Part shown: positions 58,401 to 64,000 of the stretch, in pieces
How the letters are laid out: each line of letters opens with the position of its first letter
How positions within the stretch are numbered: position 1 is the first letter of the stretch
Assembly (NCBI GenBank): GCA_032207245.1
Contig: CM063510.1
Coordinates: 48,221,625 to 48,285,624, forward strand
From: Pardosa pseudoannulata
Taxonomy: Eukaryota > Arthropoda > Arachnida > Araneae > Lycosidae
Length of the DNA: 64,000 bases
Direction of reading: 5' to 3'
Notes under the pieces: model-generated
Database searches by the model: none
The model's input: the letters and a program-made list of their open reading frames with translations, nothing else
What the model was told of the DNA's origin: nothing
Made by a program: the position numbers and the translations under genes

Positions 58401-61012
58401 ATTCCTGGAATAAATTAAGTTTAAAGATTGATGTAACAACCTTATACAAATAAAAAATTGTATAAAAGAAAGCAATATATATTCAATCTCTTTATATGAT
58501 TAATTTTGTATCACATCCAAGAATTCAGAATACTAAATGAAAAAAAAAAATAATAATAATCAATGAAACGCTACTAAACAGTGAAAATGATAGTAAACAG
58601 AGAAAAGTTATTTAATGACAATATTATCTATTTTAAATAAATACAATTGTTTCTTTTGTACAGCATTTACTGTTGTAGATTTTACTTTCTTTAAAAAAAA
58701 AAAAAAATAATAATAAGAATCTTATGTTTGTTCTAAACATAGTCACTCTTGTCTTAACTTATAAATTGAAAAGTTTTCAATTTCAATTGTTGCATTTGTT
58801 ATTAATGAATGAAAATGTGTAACTATTTTTGTGACAGATAAAAATTCTACTCACATTCTGAATTACTATGTGAAATCATTAACATGAAATTCAAGGTTTT
58901 CTTTATATTTAAAATATCCATCATTGTTTTTTATTTTGCCTAATCAAATGCCACTGGATATGTCCTTTTTCAAGAATAAAACTAGGAATTTCTTGTTGTA
59001 CACTAAAAAACTTTGGATCATTACATAGTTACGTTTTATTGGTTAGGAGGAGTTTAGAAGACTCTCTGTTGGAACATTCCTAGAGCTAAGTTTAGCCCCC
59101 GGGACCTTTTAATGCTAACTTTATCCTGCTAGATGACTTTATGAACTTTTAATGTCTAATATTAATTTGCAGTTGTGATTGGTCTCTTAGAAAGAAAAAA
59201 AAAAATACTTGGAGACAATCTATTAAATATAACTTTATGATAAGGGGTTTGGCATTTATATTTAATAATTTTCCTTAGGCATTGTTTTATTAATTTAAAT
59301 TAGTGTTTATTAGTTTAATATTACATGTAATTACATCAAGTAATAAAAAATAATAATTAGTTATTCTAAGATTTGAAAAAGCTTCTATTTATTTTTCATT
59401 GAAATTAATGACTCACAAGTTTTGCCTAATTGACTTCTGAAAAACTTCAAAGTAACATGTTTCTGGAAGACAGAGAGCATGTCATATACAAATATTTTTT
59501 ACTATTGATCTACATTTCTTTAAATAACACTATAAAAGCAAAAAGTTGTAGTTAAAAATGAGGGTGCCCACAGAAAAAGAAAGGAATTTAAGTTCTTTAT
59601 CTTTGTAATTAAGTCACAAAAGATGTAACTAAACAAAAAAAAATTAATTACTTTTATAATAGTTTCAAAAATATGTTTACTTAAGTGATTCCTCTTTCAC
59701 TTACTTCTGTAAAGCCTTAAGAAGTTCTTCTTTCATGCTACTGATTATAGAAGTTTTAGCTTCTGGTTTTTTTTGTAGTAGCTCTGCAAAATTATGTATA
59801 TCTGATTCCTACATAGAGTATTAAAAATATATAAATAAACAAAATTGCAATTTCATATTACTATAAAAAATAAATAACTAATGATAATTAGATAATAAAT
59901 AAATACTTTGAAAAATCTGTAGCTGGAGCCATAAAATTCTTGAACCATTTGAAATCTTTGAGTTGCATTGGCACATTCATTGAAAGCAGTTTCAACAACA
60001 TCTGCTGCTTCCTAATTGAAAAATTATATTTTAATTTAGTATAAATTACATACAAAAAATGTAAATTTTACTAAAAAGACGATACACAAAGTAACAATTT
60101 TTAAACAAATAAATTCATTTAAACAGGGGTGACTGTGCTAAATAAAAAACCTGGAAATTTATATCATTCAAATTCAAAAACCTGGAATCATAAAAAAATT
60201 AATTACATATAATGCATAATTCTTATTACTATTATTAAATTTAAAAAAATTTGAGGATTGTTTTAATTTTAACATTTAAAATGAAAACTACCATAGTGGA
60301 AATTTTTAACCTGGTCTATATTATTACAAAACCTGGAAAGATAATTAAAAAAAAAAAAGTATTTTGGGGTACCCCAGAGCACAATCACCCCTGCTTAAAG
60401 GTATAATAAGGTAGATAAAGCATTAAAACACACACACCAAAGATAAAACAAATAAAGAATAAAGTTTTTATTAATTATCATAAGTTAGGTTTTAGAACAC
60501 TAAACTGATTAGACTGATCCCTGATGAAGAGACGAATTTTCAAATAAGATACTTGATATTATAAAATGAATACTAAGATTATTTATTTGTGGCTGGTTGG
60601 TTTGATATGGAGTGCTACAGTCAACTGTTTTGCTACAATAGGACTAATGAGATCTGGACCTACTGATTCCAATGTTCGTAGCCGATTCCAAACAGCTACG
60701 AACATTGGGGAATATAATATAATACTATTGGGAATGATTCATGTATATTGATTATCCTACAGGGTTGATACACAACTTTCCAAAAACAGTACTGAAAAAG
60801 AGATAAAACCTTCTAGGTCAGTTAGATTTCTACTATTGTCCTGCAGGAAAATAAAAGGTAAGAAATCTATCAAAGTGCAAGTATTTGCAAGCTAACTAAA
60901 CAATAACAAATTAAAATTTAAGGAAAAAATAGTAAAACTTACTGCATGTTTCATAAGTTTGGTCACAATACCATGGAAAGCATTCATAACTGCTTCCTTT
61001 TGTTTTTTAGTT
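47522..61012 (-). CDS. PUM3: PUM3/Puf6/penguin-type pumilio-repeat nucleolar protein, last 10 exons (5' part missing)
   Basis: RNA-binding Puf-A protein, nucleolar and linked to large-subunit ribosome maturation in the known family. Exons: 60943-61012, 59907-60011, 59705-59808, 58140-58314, 57475-57609, 56359-56501, 53714-53859, 52639-52806, 50573-50663, 47522-47666. Every junction is GT/AG and phases close to one frame of 426 residues plus TAA. Visible: Puf-repeat helices (TKLMKHA, VVKHSLIHHVLLQF, GSRVAMHCVWHGNHR, HGHMVLLALFDCVDD), then the CPL-type region from HGKKVLVYLLNPRD onward and a C-terminal SSKGAQILVEKL matching the family end. Relatives are about 600-650 residues, so roughly a third at the N-terminus lies upstream or was not resolved. 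Confidence 0.92.
47667..50572 (-). other. PUM3 last intron
   Basis: 2.9 kb. Contains a Tc1-type MITE (49858-50169), poly(A/T) runs near 49031-49068 and an AT microsatellite near 50180-50226. Confidence 0.75.
49858..50169 (-). mobile_element. Tc1-type deletion derivative in PUM3 intron
   Basis: 312 bp between TA duplications (49856-49857 and 50170-50171). Termini are CACTCAAGAG and (minus) CACTCAAAAC, each leading to CAT.A.GACCACC. The minus strand still encodes part of the transposase helix-turn-helix (MARRLGTSISETALLVG), so it arose from an autonomous Tc1 by internal deletion. Confidence 0.8.
50573..50663 (-). CDS. PUM3: PUM3 exon
   Basis: 91 bases, TFSEVLVNTVPPGIMKTWF then CNRGAFILV; acceptor GTTTCAG, donor GTAAGT. 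Confidence 0.92.
51480..52415 (+). mobile_element. Three-copy DNA-element-like repeat, copy 3
   Basis: The most complete member. The left end has ATATTTCTGTGTATAAGCTG and the right end, on minus, ATACTGTATATTTCTGAATA leading to GTATATAGGCTGAAGG. These match as inverted termini, with a short deletion on the left. No transposase frame. Aligns along its length with 31900-32765. Confidence 0.65.
52425..52470. repeat. (AC)n(AT)n microsatellite
   Basis: Dinucleotide runs directly beyond the repeat terminus. Confidence 0.9.
52639..52806 (-). CDS. PUM3: PUM3 exon
   Basis: 168 bases, EAYEAIAKLAAEPYT and HIIEIGGSFFMLKQLIL; acceptor AATTTAG, donor GTAATT. Phase 1 at both ends. Confidence 0.9.
52807..53713 (-). 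other. PUM3 intron with SINE-like copy
   Basis: 0.9 kb, GT-AG; the SINE-like copy at 53265-53440 is the only element recognised. Confidence 0.75.
53265..53440 (-). mobile_element. tRNA-like SINE, most complete copy
   Basis: The minus strand shows a tRNA-like head: GAACGAGGCCTGTAC, GAGCGCC and then a B-box-like GTTTGAATCCC (53383-53373). A body follows containing GCAGTAGGTCCTAGTC, and the end has CCATAGCACTCTAAACC. The same body occurs at 36255, 37700, 60594 and 63455. The Pol III boxes are inferred from pattern only. Confidence 0.55.
53714..53859 (-). CDS. PUM3: PUM3 exon
   Basis: 146 bases, KKDPEKRRHELKIAVAEPLK then NNAFCLFTVTILKHTV; the KKD..RR.EL motif is a family landmark. Acceptor TTTCAG, donor GTAAGT. 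Confidence 0.93.
53860..56358 (-). other. PUM3 intron, 2.5 kb
   Basis: No gene inside. A perfect ATGAGGC/GCCTCAT hairpin at about 55695-55715 opens a GC-richer stretch that may be an unclassified repeat. Confidence 0.6.
56359..56501 (-). CDS. PUM3: PUM3 exon (start of CPL-type region)
   Basis: 143 bases, including NVHGKKVLVYLLNPRDSHFF; acceptor GATTCTAG, donor GTAATT. Confidence 0.93.
56502..57474 (-). other. PUM3 intron, 1.0 kb
   Basis: GT-AG intron; nothing recognised. Confidence 0.7.
57475..57609 (-). CDS. PUM3: PUM3 exon (Puf repeat)
   Basis: 45 codons, DRKIIIKHMKSFVKKIA then HGHMVLLALFDCVDDTTL; acceptor TTTTAG, donor GTAAGT. Confidence 0.95.
58140..58314 (-). CDS. PUM3: PUM3 exon (Puf repeats)
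   Basis: 175 bases. Contains VVKHSLIHHVLLQF, RSEIIESLREVVPEI and DGSRVAMHCVWHGNHR, the most conserved block of the gene; acceptor TTTCAG, donor GTAAGT. The open frame continues into both introns without meaning. Confidence 0.95.
58315..59704 (-). other. PUM3 intron, 1.4 kb
   Basis: GT-AG intron; nothing recognised. Confidence 0.7.
59705..59808 (-). CDS. PUM3: PUM3 exon
   Basis: 104 bases, ESDIHNFAELLQKKPEAK to ELLKALQ plus two bases; donor GTAAGT. Confidence 0.88.
59907..60011 (-). CDS. PUM3: PUM3 exon
   Basis: 35 codons, EAADVVETAFNECANATQRF onward to YRFFK; acceptor CAATTAG, donor GTATTT. Confidence 0.88.
60012..60942 (-). other. PUM3 intron, 0.9 kb
   Basis: Contains a SINE-like copy at 60594-60690. 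Confidence 0.7.
60594..60690 (+). mobile_element. SINE-like copy in PUM3 intron
   Basis: GGTTTGATATGGAGTGCTAC, CAACTGTTTTGCTACAATAG and GGACCTACTGATTCC match the family body (strand given is that of the GGTTTGG-first reading). Confidence 0.6.
60943..61012 (-). CDS. PUM3: PUM3 exon (first resolved)
   Basis: One base plus 23 codons, TKKQKEAVMNAFHGIVTKLM..., a Puf repeat end; acceptor TTTTTCAG, donor GTAAGT. Confidence 0.85.
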
Positions 61013-61982
61013 CTGAAAAATAAAAGTGTAAAAATGTTTTAAGGTAGATAAATAACAAGCTAAATTTTCAGAGGTATTTCTTCATTCAAAAACCAAACTT
61101 TTAAAAAAGTTGAGAATTAAAAAAAAGTTTTATAAATTTTGATTTAATATATCATTTTCTAAACTAAGTACATTACATAATTCAAATCTACTTACTTCTT
61201 CTTTAATAGATTTGAAGATTCAACAAAATAACCAGTACAGAATAATGATAAAATTATATTTTCATTGCAGTAACATCATTCTGTACATTTTTAACAATTT
61301 GCATCATAGTACAAAATGGGGGAAAGGTTCCTTTCTTAGTAAAAATTTTTAACTGCTTCAAGAAGAATGTTTCAAAACAAGTCCCTAATGTAATATTTTT
61401 TCTTGTTACACATGCCATAAAAACTGGCAGGCATAAACACACTTTTGTAATAACCAGGAAAATTTTGCACATATACGCATTTATGATGCAAATGGGTTAG
61501 TAAGAAATTAATTATTCTTAACATCATTAGTTAGATGCTTCCTTTTACTACAGGAACTAAGTGAGAATATATTATTAAACATACAATTTTATAAAAAAGA
61601 TATTTAAAAGTTTTTAATAGCTTAAAAATTACTCCATTGTACAATGAACTAGAGTTATTAATGAAAGCATATTTCTCGCATTACAAGTTTACATGTGTTT
61701 TGATTTATATTCTTTGATAATATTATAAGCAAATAATAATGTAAAATATATAATAAAAAATTAAATTATAAATATATAAGAAGTCTGAAAAAACAGTTGT
61801 ATGTGAATAGAAAATGAAATATTACTTTTGCATATTTTGAACATTCAACTTTTATATTCTGCTGAATAAGTTTGAATAAACTTTAAATCTCTAGTAGAGT
61901 GGTTTTTAAAGACCCAGCCCCCAGGGGTGTTTGTTACCACTGAAGTAATACATGTAAATAAAAATTAATTTAGGAGTGAGAG
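61013..61982. other. DNA upstream of the first resolved PUM3 exon
   Basis: The preceding PUM3 exons were not confidently found here. Weak candidates are discussed in the findings. Confidence 0.4.
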
Positions 61983-62567
61983 CAGGGCCATAGCTAGAAA
62001 TTACTTTTGGAGGCGGACATTGTTTTTTGTGAAGAATACTTCAATAAAACTACAGGTTTTTCTATATATAATCCTAATGAGTATCATAATACAATGTGAT
62101 TTTAAAATGTCAAAATAATAAAAAATGATATAATGAACAAATTTATAGCCTTAAATGAGTCATGTAGTAACTACATAATGGATTTAATAGTAAAATTAAC
62201 GTTAAAAATATATAATAATTTTTAAAACAGAAGTATAACTGTAGAAAAGGAATACGTTTTGAAAGAAAATGAAAACGTTCAAATTTTTACTTGAATATTA
62301 TTTGAAATTTTTCGCCAAAAACTCTTCAATTATTCAACAATATTGTGACGAGATGCCAAAGGGGCTAGTCAGTCTGTTCTTACATGTCGAATCCTATTTG
62401 CACCTATTCTTTAATTCAACATCACTGTTCTAAGCTCAATGTTATACATTTGCAGCTAGGCAGATGACAGACCCACACACATGGTCCCTTTTCTTTCTAC
62501 GAAACGGTCTTTAAGAATTTCGGAGGGGGACCGGTCCCCCTAATCCCTCCCCTTGCCTACGGCGTTG
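61983..62567. mobile_element. hAT-type non-autonomous element with 8-bp target-site duplication
   Basis: AGTGAGAG occurs directly outside both ends (61975-61982 and 62568-62575), the size typical of hAT. Termini CAGGGCCATAGCTAG and (minus) CAACGCCGTAGGCAAG are imperfect inverted repeats; the right subterminal DNA is CCCC/GGGG-rich (GGACCGGTCCCCC). No transposase. Confidence 0.75.
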
Positions 62568-62575
62568 AGTGAGAG

Positions 62576-63296
62576 GGAAAAGTTCTGGGGGTTTACAAAA
62601 AGTTTAATATGAAACAAAACATTGTGACCCCTTCTCGTTATTATGAAAATAATTTGCAAATAAATAAATTGGAAGCCTCCTCCCCCCTTTTATCAATTTA
62701 CTTTTGAGTTACTTGCTTATTGTCACCCTTAAAGGCTCTTTACTTGATTATTCCAGATAGGGTGTTGGACCTTTCTGAAAGTTAATCCATAAACATAGAT
62801 GAATATATAATAATATAAAAACAACATATTGAATTATTCACAAATGAGAAGCTGTTTGAACAATGCTGCAAGTTCTTGTTCAAAAACATAAACCAATTTT
62901 ATATCCTGTATTAAGGGTCATAGAACAGAAGCTGTTAATTGTTTTCGAGTCTTCCTACATTTAGTACAATATGAATTTAGTTCAGTTATGAGCCTCATAA
63001 TAATAAAAATTATTATTATTATATTAAAATATCTGCCAGGAAATTAGTATTTGTGAAGACTTGCAAATGTTAATCACAAATAAAAATAAACTCATATCAA
63101 ATCAATCAGGCTCAACCATTCTCTTGGTTATACTGAAAAATAATGTTTTTATAATTTAAAATATGACAATATTTATTGAAATTAAAAGGTAATAATTTTA
63201 ATAGATATTACTTTAAATATCAAAAGGTTACAATTGTATTTTATTTTTATATTTATATTTAAAAAATCAAAGTTAAAATTGTAATAATGTTATTAA
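62576..63296. other. Unassigned AT-rich DNA
   Basis: No supported feature. Confidence 0.5.
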
Positions 63297-63529
63297 CTCT
63301 TTCCCTGGCGTAGGCGTGATAACACGCCGAGACAAATCCAAATCTTTCCTGGCAAATGCATGTTTTCACGCTTGGAATTTTTAATTTTAATGCATGCTTT
63401 TCAGCCATTTAATTGTTAAATTGCCTGCCAGGCCAAGGCAGGATTTTTAGCCCTCGTGTTGCAAAAAGGTAGACCATAGCACTCCAAACCAAGGTAGGAT
63501 TTAAATACTCCCTGCTGCCAGGGAAAGGG
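63297..63529. mobile_element. piggyBac-type MITE
   Basis: 233 bp flanked by TTAA (63293-63296 and 63530-63533). Inverted ends are CTCTTTCCCTGGC and (minus) CCCTTTCCCTGGCAGC. Inside are CCTGCCAGGCCAAGGCAGG and a piece matching the SINE-like family (about 63455-63500). Confidence 0.75.
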
Positions 63530-63839
63530 TTAAGTAGTTGTATAAAGTTATTTCCTTGGGGCAACATGTTTGCTATGAGGAAAGATTCATAAGCAAAATA
63601 GTTTGGGAGCCAGCACTTTAACAGATATTAGTGAAATATATGCAGATAGAAATAAAATGAAAATAGATTATGCAGACACCCGTGTGATGACCTGGGGTGT
63701 GAAAGAATAGTCCCAATGCAGCTCATGCATGTTGTACAAGGCAACTAAAATGGGTACTCAGTGTCTGGGGAGGTACAGCCAGATACCTTTCCCTTAGGGA
63801 TTATATCAGGGGACTGATCCTCTAGGTTGGGAGTTAGGG

Positions 63840-63995
63840 CATAAAGCCAACTACCTTACCCATTAAAATATCTCAGTTCAGAAACCTCAACAAAGTGCTC
63901 AGAAAGGAAAAGGAAGACTATCAACTAGATGGTTGAATGATGTGGAAAAATCAGGAATTTGAGAGGAGTTGGTAATGATAGAAGAAGCTGGTGGG
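63840..63995 (+). mobile_element. Possible LINE reverse-transcriptase tail
   Basis: The plus frame reads QSAQKGKGRLSTRWLNDVEK, then a stop, then EELVMIEE. The GR..TRW.NDV pattern is typical of the end of RTE/CR1-type LINE proteins. Cut by the window edge. Confidence 0.4.
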
Positions 63996-64000
63996 AGCAT

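Noticed and set aside
58029..58475. 148-codon single-frame gene
   Set aside because: Only 58140-58314 is a PUM3 exon; the flanks are intron with clear GT and AG borders.
61254..61472. 72-codon minus-strand frame upstream of PUM3
   Set aside because: It ends at a stop before the nearest candidate exon, lacks splice signals and shows no Puf-repeat similarity.
1..64000. CRISPR arrays, bacterial operons, phage or toxin loci
   Set aside because: No spaced identical short repeats or ribosome-binding-led gene clusters; the sequence is plainly nuclear eukaryotic DNA.

Overview
The window is AT-rich eukaryotic nuclear DNA: intron-split genes, long introns, and several classes of degraded transposon. 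The mix (BEL/Pao and Gypsy LTR elements, RNase H-bearing I/Jockey-type LINEs, an RTE-like LINE, hAT, Tc1/mariner, Tigger/pogo-like and piggyBac-like elements) points to an arthropod. A chelicerate is possible but is only a guess. Two ordinary single-copy host genes are present, both on the minus strand: adenylate kinase 2 (AK2; all five coding exons, 29984-39812, 249 codons) and the 3' part of a PUM3/Puf6/penguin-type pumilio-repeat gene (ten exons, 47522-61012, last 426 residues). PUM3 lies 5' of AK2 in the direction of transcription.

The window consists of three sequence blocks separated by two 100-N gaps (11071-11170 and 28171-28270). Block 1 (1-11070) holds a truncated hAT element with a nested Tigger-like element, a piggyBac-like relic, a BEL/Pao retrotransposon with both LTRs, and unassigned AT-rich DNA. 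Block 2 (11171-28170) is almost only transposons: an inverted second copy of the same hAT element, a mosaic of LINE and Tc1 fragments, a minus-strand LINE abutting a hAT fragment, a GC-rich tandem repeat, and a Gypsy element cut by the gap. Block 3 (28271-64000) carries AK2 and PUM3, with transposon remnants in their introns and between them.

The most informative signal is structural. The last 41 bases of block 1 (11030-11070) are identical to the first 41 bases of block 3 (28271-28311). Blocks 1 and 3 therefore look contiguous in the genome, and the transposon-only block 2 with its two gaps looks wrongly placed, an alternative haplotype, or an insertion allele. The 2-kb inverted repeat between block 1 and block 2 should be read with that in mind.

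No bacterial operon, CRISPR array, rRNA or confident tRNA gene was seen, and nothing supports a wholly new coding system. Secondary points of interest are repeat families shared between the AK2 and PUM3 introns (a tRNA-like SINE and a three-copy family with terminal similarity), small non-autonomous elements with visible target-site duplications, a TA/GA microsatellite directly upstream of the AK2 start codon, and one unrecognised exon-like reading frame at 43568-43789.
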